The notes: a model not told the origin generated them from the letters alone. Counted from the stretch's first letter, positions 27,274 to 35,458 are shown. The stretch: 64,000 nucleotides of DNA from Lachnospiraceae bacterium (GCA_014804755.1 JAAUZE010000027.1:114463-178462); one strand, 5' to 3'. Translations and numbers: made by a program.

Positions 27274-28206
27274 ATGTCTTTTTCGGGAGAGGTCAAGGAG
27301 GAGCTTGCGCGGCATGTCGGGCAGGCGAGGCATTGTCAGATTGCTGAGCTGGCGGCAATTTTAGCCTGCTGCGCAGGGTGCGGCGAGGGGGAAAACGGTG
27401 CGCGCAGACTGGAAATTCGCACAGAAAACAGCGCAGTAGTAAGAAAATGCTTTACATTATTGAAAAAAACATTTAATATAGATACGGATATTTTCGAAAA
27501 AACATATGCAGCGCAGGAAAACGTAGGGATTTACCAGCTGGTTTTGGAGGGTGCGGACGCAGAGCGTGTGTGTTCGGCGTGCAGGCTGACAACGCGTCAC
27601 GGACAAGTGTCGCCGCTTCTTTTGAAGAATGCCTGCTGCAGGAGATCGTATCTGCGTGGGATCTATTTGTCGATCGGTTCCATGAGCAATCCGAAAAGAA
27701 GCTATCACTTGGAATTTGTCTGTGTCGATATGCCGCAGGCGGAACAGTTATGCGGGGTGCTTGCGGATTTTGAACTGGAGGCAAAGATTACCCGCCGGAA
27801 ACGGTACTATGTGGTTTACATGAAAGAGGGTGCGGGCATCGTCGATCTTCTCAACATCATGGAAGCGCATGTCGCGCTGATGGAGCTGGAGAATCTCCGT
27901 ATTCTGAAGGACATCAGCAACCATGTGAACCGTAGGGTGAACTGTGAAGCTGCAAACATTGTGAAGACTGTCAATGCGGCAAGCAGGCAGGTAGAGGACA
28001 TTAAACTGATACAGGAGAAACGGGGGCTTTCTTCTCTGCCGGAAAATCTGCAAAGGACAGCACAGCTTCGTTTGGAGTGGCCGGACGCGACGCTTGGCGA
28101 GCTGGCGCAAAAAATGACGCCGCCGATCGGAAAATCGGGGATGAACCATCGGCTGCGAAAGCTCTCGGAAATCGCGGAGGAGCTTAGAGCGTCCATGCCG
28201 ACATGA
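27274..28206 (+). CDS. whiA: DNA-binding protein WhiA
   Basis: A 310-aa protein with an N-terminal degenerate LAGLIDADG homing-endonuclease fold (CCRRSYLRGIYLSIGSMSNP region) and a C-terminal helix-turn-helix (TLGELAQKM, then IGKSGMNHRLRKL). WhiA affects division and cell-envelope gene control in Gram-positives. It begins right after the rapZ stop. Confidence 0.96.
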   Translation: MSFSGEVKEELARHVGQARHCQIAELAAILACCAGCGEGENGARRLEIRTENSAVVRKCFTLLKKTFNIDTDIFEKTYAAQENVGIYQLVLEGADAERVCSACRLTTRHGQVSPLLLKNACCRRSYLRGIYLSIGSMSNPKRSYHLEFVCVDMPQAEQLCGVLADFELEAKITRRKRYYVVYMKEGAGIVDLLNIMEAHVALMELENLRILKDISNHVNRRVNCEAANIVKTVNAASRQVEDIKLIQEKRGLSSLPENLQRTAQLRLEWPDATLGELAQKMTPPIGKSGMNHRLRKLSEIAEELRASMPT

Positions 28207-28275
28207 GAGAAACGGGTATAGGGGAAATCTGTAAGGTAAAAGGGATTTGTAAGGAGCAGGAAAAGAGGAGAGGCT

Positions 28276-28539
28276 ATGAAAAAGGAAACAATGTCGATTC
28301 AACTGGCAAATGGTCTGGAGGCAAGACCGATTGCCGTATTGGTGCAGATCGCAAGTCAGTTCGAGAGTAAGATCTACCTTGAGGCAGAGGGAAAGAGAGT
28401 CAATGCAAAGAGCATCATGGGAATGATGAGTCTCGGAATGGATGTAGGAGAGAGTGTGACGATCGAGGCCGACGGGGAAGATGAAAATGCGGCGGTTGCC
28501 AAGCTTGCGGATTTCCTGAGCGGTAAGGACGTGAAATAG
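28276..28539 (+). CDS. crh: HPr-like protein lacking the catalytic His (Crh-like)
   Basis: An 87-aa HPr-fold protein. The phosphotransfer His15 of HPr is Glu15 here (GLEARP for GLHARP), so it cannot take phosphate from PEP via enzyme I. Ser46 and its surroundings (AKSIMGMMSLG), the HPr kinase site, are intact. B. subtilis Crh has the same logic, with Gln15, and its gene also lies in the yvcJ-whiA (yvcL) operon. It is therefore likely a regulatory substrate of the HprK encoded upstream rather than a PTS carrier. The Crh name is by analogy, since orthology was not tested. Confidence 0.85.
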   Translation: MKKETMSIQLANGLEARPIAVLVQIASQFESKIYLEAEGKRVNAKSIMGMMSLGMDVGESVTIEADGEDENAAVAKLADFLSGKDVK

Positions 28540-28550
28540 GATAGAATCAA

Positions 28551-28574
28551 GGGCTGCCGCAGGGCGGCTCTTTT
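28551..28574 (+). terminator. terminator after the whiA-HPr-like operon
   Basis: GGGCTGCC/GGCGGCTC stem with two or three GU pairs and a short loop, followed by TTTT. Confidence 0.65.
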
Positions 28575-28604
28575 CAAACAATCGTAATTTTTGAGGATAC
28601 GGAT

Positions 28605-29492
28605 ATGAAAAAAAAGGCGTTGTTTATTTTTAATCCGCATGCCGGAAAAGGGCAGATCAAATCAAGGCTGTTAGATGTTGTGGATGCGTTGACAAAGGAT
28701 GGCTATGATGTAACGGTGCATCCCACGCAGAGCAGGGGGGATGCGGTGACCGTTGTTTCCGAGAACGAGGGACTGTATGATCTGTGCGTCTGCTCGGGCG
28801 GGGACGGTACCTTGGACGAAGTCGTGACGGGAATGATGCAGAACGAAGTACGCGTTCCCATCGGTTATATTCCGACCGGTTCCACCAATGATTTTGCGAA
28901 CAGCTTAAAACTTCCGAAAAAAGCGATGCCGGCGGTGGAGACCGCTGTGCGGGGCAGGGCGTTTTTGTGTGACATCGGAAGATTCAACGAGGACGTGTTT
29001 GTCTATATTGCGGCGTTCGGGCTGTTTACGGATGTGTCTTATGAGACGAAGCAGGAAGTGAAAAATGTATTGGGGCATATGGCGTATATTTTGGAGGGCA
29101 TGAAGCGGCTCTCCTCCATCAAATCCTATCAAATGACGGTGACGGCGGACGGAAAGCAGATGGAGGGAGATTATCTTTACGGAATGGTGACAAATTCGCA
29201 TTCCGTGGGAGGATTTCAAAATATTACGGGTAAAAATGTGGAACTGAACGACGGACTTTTTGAGGTTACGCTGATCAAGCGTCCGCGCAATGCCGTGGAG
29301 CTGAATCAGATCATGGCGGCGCTCCTGGGGGCGCACTTTGATACGGAGCTGATGAGCAGCTTTAAGGCGGCGGATATTATTTTTGAAACGCAGGAAGCGA
29401 TACCGTGGACGCTCGACGGGGAGTTTGGCGGAGAGCACCGCAGGGTGAAGGTGCATAACGAGCATCATGCGATTCAGTTTTTGGTGCCATAA
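28605..29492 (+). CDS. YegS/DgkB-type lipid kinase
   Basis: A 295-aa diacylglycerol/lipid kinase catalytic domain protein. FNPHAGKG (nucleotide-binding loop) at the N-terminus, the GGDGTLDEVVTG motif (~66-77) and the C-terminal PWTLDGEFGG motif are all present. It probably recycles diacylglycerol or phosphorylates a related lipid at the inner membrane face. It ends at a shared terminator with the convergent symporter gene. Confidence 0.92.
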   Translation: MKKKALFIFNPHAGKGQIKSRLLDVVDALTKDGYDVTVHPTQSRGDAVTVVSENEGLYDLCVCSGGDGTLDEVVTGMMQNEVRVPIGYIPTGSTNDFANSLKLPKKAMPAVETAVRGRAFLCDIGRFNEDVFVYIAAFGLFTDVSYETKQEVKNVLGHMAYILEGMKRLSSIKSYQMTVTADGKQMEGDYLYGMVTNSHSVGGFQNITGKNVELNDGLFEVTLIKRPRNAVELNQIMAALLGAHFDTELMSSFKAADIIFETQEAIPWTLDGEFGGEHRRVKVHNEHHAIQFLVP

Positions 29493-29525
29493 AAAAAGAC
29501 TTTTGCGTCAGCGAAAGTCTTTTTG
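29492..29525. terminator. bidirectional terminator between convergent genes
   Basis: AAAAAGACTTT and AAAGTCTTTTT arms around TGCGTCAGCG. The last codons and stop of the symporter gene are encoded inside the hairpin. Confidence 0.85.
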
Positions 29526-31211
29526 ATATTGACGGACATCTCGTGCAACTTCTCCGCTTAAGGCAAGAAGACAGATCAGATTCGGAACAGCCATGAGCGC
29601 GTTTGCAATATTGGAAAAATCCCATACCGGTTCGAGGGCGGCGGTCGCGCCGACATAGGCGGCAAGAGAAAACATCACGCGGTAGAGCATGTTGTACCTG
29701 TGCGTCTTCATAAGATATTCCCAAGCTCTTTCTCCGAGATATTCCCATCCTAAGATCGTCGAAAAAGCAAATAAAACAATGCTGATGGAAAGAAAATAAG
29801 CGCCGGTATTGCCGAGCCCGCTGCGAAATGCGGCAATCGTGAGCGCGGCGCCTGTGAGTAGCTTTGCATACTCATAAGTGCCGTCCGCATGGAACGTGTA
29901 GACGCATCCGTGCGGGCCGCGCCAGCTTCCGGTGAGCGGGATGGGGGAACGCCCTGTTATGTCGCCGGCGGCATTGTCAGATGCAAGTCTTGTCAGCGTG
30001 AACGCTGCGTCAGCATAAAATGCGGCGACCGTATCCGGGTCTGTGGCGTTCTTGTTTAACACGAGGGAAAGCGAGGAGCCGTCGTAAGCCGCGATATCAT
30101 AAACGGCCGAGCGGTCTGCGGACGCGCCGCTGAAAAACAGAAGCTGTCCGGAATGATTTGCGTAGCTGCCGGAATCCACGGTTTCGGTGCTGCCGAGCAC
30201 GCCGCTGCTCACAATGCACAATCCCGTGATCGTGCATACGATGATCGTGTCCCAAAAGGTGGCGGTCATATTGAGATAGCCCTGACGGACAGGGTGATCG
30301 CAGGCAGCGGAGGCGGCGGTGATGGCAGCGGAGCCCATACCGGCTTCGTTGGAAAAGACGCCGCGAGCGACGCCGTAGCGCATGGCGCGCAGCATGGAGG
30401 CGGTGACCGTACCAAGAAAGCCGCCCGTAAAGGCAGTGGGGGAGAATGCCATGGTGATGATCCGGACAAGGCTGTCCGGAATATTTCGATAGTGTACAAG
30501 TAACACGAGCAGCCCCGCGGCAACATAGAGAACCGCCATGGACGGTACAAGCACGGAGGCGATCTTGGAAATGGATCGGATGCCGCCGACAATGACAAAT
30601 AAAGTAAGCACGGTCAGGGCGATACCGATCGGGCGAGCCGGAAACGCAAAGGTGTCGCGCAGCGCGTGCGCAATGGAATTTGCCTGCGTCATATTGCCGA
30701 TGCCGAAGGAGGAGACCGCAGCGGACAGGGCAAAAAGAAACGCCAGTATGGCGCCGGTGCGGCGGCGGGGAAATGCGTTTTTGAGCGTGTACATGGGTCC
30801 GCCCACAATGTCGCCTTTCGCATTGCGTTCCCGGTATTTTACGGCAAGCATGCATTCGCTGAATTTGGAGGCGATGCCGAAGGCTGCCGCGATCCACATC
30901 CACACAAGCGCGCCGGGACCGCCCAGGACCATTGCAGTCGATACGCCGACGATATTGCCTGTGCCGATGGTTGCAGCGAGCGAGGTCATCAGCGCGGCAA
31001 AAGGAGAGATGCCGTCTGCGCCTGCATCTGCTTTGCGTGGGTTTTGCGCGTTCCGTCCCAGTGTATTTTTGATGGCGCTGGGAAGCATGCGCCACGGAAG
31101 GAAGCGGGTGCGCACGGTGAGCAGAGCGCCGGTGCCGACAAGCAAAAGCAGCATGCAGGGTCCCCAGACAAATTCATCGATCGTATGCAGAGCATGGGAC
31201 AGGGTATTCAT
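29508..31211 (-). CDS. AGCS (alanine/glycine:cation) symporter with inserted extracytoplasmic domain
   Basis: A 567-aa sodium/proton amino-acid symporter: typical segments include SLAATIGTGNIVGVSTA, GGPGALVWMW, GVFSNEAGMGSAAI and FSTILGWEYLGE. The family is normally ~450-480 aa. The extra length is one ~108-residue insertion (residues ~341-449, bases 29865-30191) in a loop between membrane segments of the C-terminal half. Part of it has a lipocalin-like strand pattern (PLTGSWRG, then YTFHADGTYEY). ATG 31211 fits family N-termini, though its ribosome site is weak; the upstream frame to 31394 looks non-coding. Confidence 0.9.
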   Translation of the reverse strand: MNTLSHALHTIDEFVWGPCMLLLLVGTGALLTVRTRFLPWRMLPSAIKNTLGRNAQNPRKADAGADGISPFAALMTSLAATIGTGNIVGVSTAMVLGGPGALVWMWIAAAFGIASKFSECMLAVKYRERNAKGDIVGGPMYTLKNAFPRRRTGAILAFLFALSAAVSSFGIGNMTQANSIAHALRDTFAFPARPIGIALTVLTLFVIVGGIRSISKIASVLVPSMAVLYVAAGLLVLLVHYRNIPDSLVRIITMAFSPTAFTGGFLGTVTASMLRAMRYGVARGVFSNEAGMGSAAITAASAACDHPVRQGYLNMTATFWDTIIVCTITGLCIVSSGVLGSTETVDSGSYANHSGQLLFFSGASADRSAVYDIAAYDGSSLSLVLNKNATDPDTVAAFYADAAFTLTRLASDNAAGDITGRSPIPLTGSWRGPHGCVYTFHADGTYEYAKLLTGAALTIAAFRSGLGNTGAYFLSISIVLFAFSTILGWEYLGERAWEYLMKTHRYNMLYRVMFSLAAYVGATAALEPVWDFSNIANALMAVPNLICLLALSGEVARDVRQYQKDFR

Positions 31212-31299
31212 GATGGACGCGCTTTCTTTTTTTCGATCATTTATACTTATCAAAAAAGAAAGGAAGATATGCAATAAAAATGCCCCATAAAAGGGAGGA

Positions 31300-31325
31300 T
31301 GCCAGATAACCTGCGTTATCTGGCA
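31300..31325. repeat. perfect hairpin in the symporter-fba divergent region
   Basis: TGCCAGATAAC (31300-31310), CTGC loop, GTTATCTGGCA (31315-31325): 11 perfect pairs without a T-run. It would lie in the symporter 5' leader. The rest of the 384-bp gap 31212-31595 holds only the fba promoter region. Confidence 0.7.
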
Positions 31326-31506
31326 CTTATTATGAAAAAGTTTATTTGAAAGTGTGATACTGTCATGTGTTTTATGGTTTAAGTATATCCCCAAAGTATG
31401 GATAAAGAATGTTTATGAAATTAATAATCTTTGAATTATAAATGAACAAAATGTGAACACGCGGATTTTGGCGGAAAGAATCTTGCTTTTTTTTCTCGTT
31501 TTGCTG

Positions 31507-31535
31507 TTTTCATTTTGGAAGGAATAGGATATAAT
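31507..31535 (+). promoter_or_regulatory. fba promoter
   Basis: TTTTCA (31507-31512), 17-bp spacer, perfect TATAAT (31530-31535), 60 bp before the aldolase start. Confidence 0.6.
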
Positions 31536-31595
31536 AGGTATGACGAAGAGCCAAAGGGCTGTTAAGAAATCATAATAAAGAAAGGGAGAAAGAGT

Positions 31596-32534
31596 ATGCC
31601 ATTAGTTACAACCACTGAAATGTTTAAGAAAGCATATGAAGGCGGCTATGCGATCGGCGCTTTCAATGTCAACAACATGGAGATCGTGCAGGGTATCACG
31701 GAGGCATGTGCGGAGGAGAAGGCGCCTGTTATTTTACAGGTATCCAAGGGCGCTCGCGCTTATGCAAATCACAATTATCTCGTAAAGCTTGTTGAGGCTG
31801 CTACGATCTGCTATCCGGAGCTGCCAGTTGCGCTGCATTTGGATCACGGTCCGGATTTTGAGACCTGTAAGTCCTGCATCGACGGCGGTTTTACATCTGT
31901 CATGATCGATGCTTCCTCCAAGCCGTTTGAGGAGAATATCGAGATCACCAAGAAGGTCGTAGAGTATGCGCATGAGCACGGCGTTGTTGTTGAGGCTGAG
32001 CTCGGTACATTAGCGGGCGTTGAGGATGATGTGCAGGTAGCTGCGGAGGATTCCTCTTATACGCATCCGGAGCAGGTAGAGGAATTCGTATCCAGAACGG
32101 GCTGCGATTCCCTTGCGATCGCAATCGGTACAAGCCACGGCGCATACAAGTTTAAGCCGGGTACGAAGCCGCAGCTTCGCTTTGACGTGCTGCATGAGTG
32201 CGAGAAGAGAATCCCGGGATTCCCGATCGTACTGCACGGTTCTTCTTCCGTTCCGCAGGAGTATGTGGAGATGGTAAATACCTACGGCGGCGCAATGCCG
32301 GGCGCGATCGGCGTGCCGGAGGATCAGCTTCGTGAAGCTGCACGTTCCGCAGTATGTAAGATCAACATTGATTCCGATTTACGTCTTGCAATGACCGGTA
32401 CGATCCGTAAGTTCTTCGCAGAGCATCCGGACAAGTTCGATCCCCGCGAGTACTTAAAGCCGGCACGTGCGAACATCAAGGAGCTTGTTCGTCATAAGCT
32501 GATCGACGTACTTGGCTGCAACGGCAAGGCATAA
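31596..32534 (+). CDS. fba: class II fructose-bisphosphate aldolase
   Basis: A 312-aa zinc-dependent glycolytic enzyme cleaving fructose-1,6-bisphosphate. Zinc/substrate motifs: ALHLDHGPDFE (His ligands), EAELGTLAG, GTSHGAYK, VLHGSSSVP and the C-terminal KINIDSDLR. Its own promoter and a GGGAGAAAGAG leader suggest high expression. A terminator follows immediately. Confidence 0.96.
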   Translation: MPLVTTTEMFKKAYEGGYAIGAFNVNNMEIVQGITEACAEEKAPVILQVSKGARAYANHNYLVKLVEAATICYPELPVALHLDHGPDFETCKSCIDGGFTSVMIDASSKPFEENIEITKKVVEYAHEHGVVVEAELGTLAGVEDDVQVAAEDSSYTHPEQVEEFVSRTGCDSLAIAIGTSHGAYKFKPGTKPQLRFDVLHECEKRIPGFPIVLHGSSSVPQEYVEMVNTYGGAMPGAIGVPEDQLREAARSAVCKINIDSDLRLAMTGTIRKFFAEHPDKFDPREYLKPARANIKELVRHKLIDVLGCNGKA

Positions 32535-32557
32535 AAAGAATGCTCCGCATTCTTTTT
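32533..32557 (+). terminator. fba terminator
   Basis: AAAAAGAATGC, TCC loop, GCATTCTTTTT: 11 perfect pairs. Confidence 0.85.
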
Positions 32558-32742
32558 GGGAGATGCAATCAGCATTTCTTTTGGAAATGTCAGAGACAGG
32601 GATGTTAGAATATGTGGTGTAACCTCATTAATGGGGTTACACCCTTTTCTTTTGCTCACATGTAAAAAGGTGTAAATAATCAAGTAAAAAGATTGATAAA
32701 AGGTGCAAATTATATTATGTTTACATGTGGAGGATGCAGGAC

Positions 32743-33441
32743 ATGGAAAAAAAACGAATGATCCCCGTGATTTTACCGGTTTTGAATCTGCTCCTGATTC
32801 TTGTTCTGTTTGTCGGGGGAAAAAAGAATGTGGAGACCCATGTGGAGGATGCGGCGGACGTAAAAGCAGCGTGGCGTGAAGCGGAAGCCGCAGACGGGAT
32901 GCCGCTGCGGTATGAGAGTCGTTTTTTATTTCGGTCGCAGAACCGCTATTTAGATCATGTGGAATGCATTTTGACAGAGCTGCCGGAGAATGCGTCCGGC
33001 GGTCTGCGCGTAGAGATTTATGAGGGTGTGAATTTAAGCGGGGAATGTGTAGCAAGGAACAGTGTGGGGCTTTCTGAGGTCACGGAAGGGGAGTGGCAGA
33101 GCATACCGCTTAAGGTATGGCTGTCCCCGTCGAAAACGTATCTTATGCTGATCAGTATTTACAATACGGAGGCGGATCCGGGGCTTGTTTATGTGGACAG
33201 CACATTTCCGATCGCGGAGTATATAGAGACGATCCTGCCGGAGGTGTATTTGTCGCAGAAAGGACTGTCTGCGTATCAGTCAGAGCAGTTATCGTTCATG
33301 GAAGATATGAATCAGCCGCTGATCGCATATTGTTACGGAAGACAGGTCAGTCCGGTTCTGATATTGGCAACTCTCATGCTGATCATCGGTGTGAATGCTT
33401 TTTTGATCTATCAGTGGATAAAACGAGATCATTGCAGATAA
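32743..33441 (+). CDS. bitopic membrane protein of unknown function
   Basis: A 232-aa protein with one membrane segment near the N-terminus (~7-25, ILPVLNLLLILVLFVG), an ~170-residue extracytoplasmic beta-rich domain, and a second segment near the C-terminus (~203-222) ending in a basic tail. ATG 32743 is preceded by GGAGG at a nine-base spacing. I do not recognise the family. The layout resembles small O-antigen/teichoic-acid locus proteins, but no such neighbours are present. Confidence 0.7.
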   Translation: MEKKRMIPVILPVLNLLLILVLFVGGKKNVETHVEDAADVKAAWREAEAADGMPLRYESRFLFRSQNRYLDHVECILTELPENASGGLRVEIYEGVNLSGECVARNSVGLSEVTEGEWQSIPLKVWLSPSKTYLMLISIYNTEADPGLVYVDSTFPIAEYIETILPEVYLSQKGLSAYQSEQLSFMEDMNQPLIAYCYGRQVSPVLILATLMLIIGVNAFLIYQWIKRDHCR

Positions 33442-33501
33442 CGGATACGATAAAGGAAACCGTTTTTATCATGCATACGGACAGCGTAATTATGATCAGG
33501 G

Positions 33502-34437
33502 TCAATTCAGCCTGAGCGTAAAAAGCAGCATGTCCGGGTCTTCGGGACGGGGAACGGGCTGAAACTGCAGTTTTTCGCAGATGCGGAGGGATGCGGCGTT
33601 TTCTTTTTGCACACGTATATAAACCTCCGGCAGACCAAGCCTGTCCGCGGCGTAGGTAAGGATCGCGCGGCATACCTCGGTCGCATAGCCCTGATTCTGA
33701 TATTCCCGCGCGATGACGTAGCCGAGCTCGGCGAAATCTTCTTTTGGCTCAATACCCGCGCGGCCGATGAGCTGTCCGTCAGCCTTGTTGATGACGATCC
33801 ACATGCCGTACCCGAAAAAACCATAGACATTGTCGATATAATTGCGGATATAAGAACGCTCCGCGGTTTCATCGGCATAGAGCGCCTCGATATAGCTGGT
33901 GATAGCGGGATCTGCATAGATTTCATAAAGCCTTGTCACATCTTCGGTCGTGATCTCGCGGACAAGGCAGCGCTCGGTTTCCAATATCGTATAGGGGAGC
34001 TGATGCGCCCTGCAAAAAGCAAGCTCGCAGAAAGGCGCGTCCAAGCCGGAAATATCTTCGATCAGATAGCGGACGCCGTCAAAGGAAACATCCCTGTTTT
34101 GTTCGTGCAGATATCCGATAACAGCAAAACCGTGCTGCAGGCAGCACTTGGCAATGTCGTTGCGGTCGGTCACAATGAGAAGGGTCTGCGCTAAAGGATG
34201 TGTTATTAAGTCAGGCGGGGCGGTAAAACCGCCGCTTTGTGAAGCTGTACGGTCAGATATATCGGGCGGCGTGTCTTTTGACATATCTGTCATAATTTGA
34301 TTTATGGGAATCCGCTCCGCCTCATAGCCGCTCATCCACAGCTCCATCAGGGTGCGGGAAAGCAGTTCGGCGGAGGACAGCGATTCGATCAGAAATATGA
34401 TTTTGCGCAGAGTCGTGTGTGTATGCGTGTTCTTCAT
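33502..34437 (-). CDS. GNAT family N-acetyltransferase with N-terminal extension
   Basis: A 311-aa protein. The C-terminal ~170 residues form a RimJ/RimL-type acetyltransferase domain with acetyl-CoA loop YQNQGYATEV and the typical NAASLRICEKLQF. The N-terminal ~130 residues form an alpha/beta domain with strands TLLIVTDRND and GFAVIGYLHE, resembling a HAD-like or receiver-like fold without clear catalytic residues. The substrate is unknown. No ribosome site is visible and a TATACT box lies eight bases upstream, so the mRNA may be leaderless. Confidence 0.85.
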   Translation of the reverse strand: MKNTHTHTTLRKIIFLIESLSSAELLSRTLMELWMSGYEAERIPINQIMTDMSKDTPPDISDRTASQSGGFTAPPDLITHPLAQTLLIVTDRNDIAKCCLQHGFAVIGYLHEQNRDVSFDGVRYLIEDISGLDAPFCELAFCRAHQLPYTILETERCLVREITTEDVTRLYEIYADPAITSYIEALYADETAERSYIRNYIDNVYGFFGYGMWIVINKADGQLIGRAGIEPKEDFAELGYVIAREYQNQGYATEVCRAILTYAADRLGLPEVYIRVQKENAASLRICEKLQFQPVPRPEDPDMLLFTLRLN

Positions 34438-34444
34438 ATAATAA

Positions 34445-34477
34445 AGTATAGCATGTTTGCTCGTTTCGTGCTATACT
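34445..34477. promoter_or_regulatory. symmetric -10-like inverted repeat between divergent genes
   Basis: AGTATAGCA and TGCTATACT arms with a 15-base gap. Each arm carries a TATACT -10 box pointing outward (minus strand towards the acetyltransferase, plus strand towards the cyclophilin). No good -35 is present on either strand. Confidence 0.35.
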
Positions 34478-34529
34478 GAATAGGCGTTTGACAGTTGCAA
34501 ATAACATGTGGAAAAGGAGAAATCATATC

Positions 34530-35051
34530 ATGTCACAGAATCCGATCGTAACAATTGAAATGGCGGACGGGAAAGTCATGAAAGCGGAGCTGTATCCCGA
34601 GATCGCGCCGAATACCGTCAACAATTTTATCAGCCTGATCAAGAAGGGCTTTTATGACGGCGTGATCTTTCATCGCGTCATCAACGGTTTTATGATTCAG
34701 GGCGGCGATCCGGAAGGCACGGGAATGGGCGGACCGGATTATGGAATAAAAGGAGAGTTCAGCCAGAACGGCTTTCAGAATGATCTTAAGCATACCGAGG
34801 GCGTGCTTTCCATGGCGCGCTCTATGATGCCGGATTCGGCAGGCTCTCAGTTTTTTATCATGCACAAGACAAGCCCTCACTTGGACGGCGCTTATGCGGC
34901 GTTTGGAAAGATCACGGAGGGCATGGAGGTTGTCAATGCGATCGCTGAGACAGCAACGGATTATTCCGACAGGCCGCTTAAAGATCAGGTAATGAAGACG
35001 GTTACGGTCGAGACGTTCGGCGTGGAGTATCCGGAACCGGAAAAGTGCTAG
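34530..35051 (+). CDS. peptidyl-prolyl cis-trans isomerase, cyclophilin type
   Basis: A 173-aa cytoplasmic cyclophilin. Motifs FHRVINGFMIQGGDPEGTG and GSQFFIMHKTSPHLDGAYAAFGK are the active-site and ligand-binding elements of the family. ATG 34530 is chosen for AAAGGAGA upstream; the longer frame to 34488 is unlikely. Confidence 0.95.
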   Translation: MSQNPIVTIEMADGKVMKAELYPEIAPNTVNNFISLIKKGFYDGVIFHRVINGFMIQGGDPEGTGMGGPDYGIKGEFSQNGFQNDLKHTEGVLSMARSMMPDSAGSQFFIMHKTSPHLDGAYAAFGKITEGMEVVNAIAETATDYSDRPLKDQVMKTVTVETFGVEYPEPEKC

Positions 35052-35148
35052 AGGATTTGCTTTTTTGATAAAAGGAGTAAGAAGAAATAAAAATGTCGAT
35101 TCTGTCTATACGCAGGATAGGATTGCTCAACCAAAATTGGGGGAATAC

Positions 35149-35177
35149 TTGAAATGCCAAACGGCATATGCTATAAT
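35149..35177 (+). promoter_or_regulatory. strong promoter of the antitoxin RNA
   Basis: TTGAAA (35149-35154), exactly 17 bp, TATAAT (35172-35177). There is no ORF downstream; transcription would end at the hairpin at 35219-35250. Confidence 0.8.
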
Positions 35178-35183
35178 GCCAGT

Positions 35184-35253
35184 AGGCAAAATGATGAAAG
35201 TGCTCATTCGGCACGCGAAAAGCCCCGGTGTTCCTGCACCGGGGCTTTTCTAT
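35184..35253 (+). ncRNA. antisense RNA antitoxin of a type I (Fst/par-like) toxin-antitoxin locus
   Basis: A ~70-nt transcript is predicted from the promoter at 35149-35177 to the terminator at 35219-35250. It contains two blocks also present, in the same orientation, on the plus strand across the toxin gene. GTAGGCAA (35182-35189) matches 35329-35336. AAAATGATGAAA...CTCATTCG.CAC (35188-35213) matches 35361-35389, which covers the toxin start codon. The RNA is therefore complementary in trans to the toxin mRNA at its translation start and inside the coding region, and pairs fully at the shared terminator. This is the arrangement known for E. faecalis par (RNA II against RNA I). The RNA itself is inferred, not observed. 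Confidence 0.7.
35218..35251. terminator. shared bidirectional terminator of toxin and antitoxin RNAs
   Basis: AAAAGCCCCGGTG and CACCGGGGCTTTT arms around a six-base loop. It is strong in both directions, so the convergent toxin mRNA and antitoxin RNA both end here. Confidence 0.85.
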
Positions 35254-35295
35254 TCCGTTGTGGCGGGGTGGCTTATTCCCCAGGCTGACTACCGC

Positions 35296-35382
35296 TTACT
35301 CTTTTCCGTCCAGCCATTTGCATATGTAGTAGGCAACTACACTTGCCAAAACGGAGAGTAAAAATGATGAAAATAAACTCAT
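35296..35382 (-). CDS. Fst/Ldr-like type I toxin, 28-aa membrane peptide
   Basis: A 28-residue peptide: Met-Ser-Leu, a single ~18-residue hydrophobic helix, then Cys-Lys-Trp-Leu-Asp-Gly-Lys-Glu. A hydrophobic helix closed by (W)LD plus a charged tail is the hallmark of Fst-type membrane toxins. The ATG at 35382 has an AAAGGGGGT site (35390-35398), partly overlapped by the antisense-complementary block. Its own promoter and the shared terminator bound a ~205-nt mRNA. Expressed without the antitoxin RNA, such peptides damage or depolarise the membrane. It is too small for routine gene calling. Confidence 0.75.
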   Translation of the reverse strand: MSLFSSFLLSVLASVVAYYICKWLDGKE

Positions 35383-35428
35383 TCGACACACCCCCTTTCC
35401 CTACCTGTCTAGGGGTGGCAGCAGAAAC

Positions 35429-35458
35429 AGTATAGCATATTGAGTGCTTCATTTCCAA
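35429..35458 (-). promoter_or_regulatory. toxin mRNA promoter
   Basis: On the minus strand: TTGGAA (35458-35453), 18-bp spacer, TATACT (35434-35429), ~47 bp before the toxin start. It is weaker than the antitoxin promoter, as expected for type I loci. Confidence 0.6.

Noticed and set aside
30097..31290. Several long frames on both strands across the AGCS symporter
   Set aside because: The symporter frame carries all family motifs; the others are GC-rich shadows.
31212..31430. Glycine riboswitch upstream of the AGCS symporter
   Set aside because: Only one simple hairpin is present; no tandem aptamer core is visible.
35273..35458. 61-codon minus-strand frame across the toxin locus
   Set aside because: It is a different frame from the 28-aa toxin, lacks a ribosome site at its start and spans the toxin promoter; the short frame fits all expression signals.
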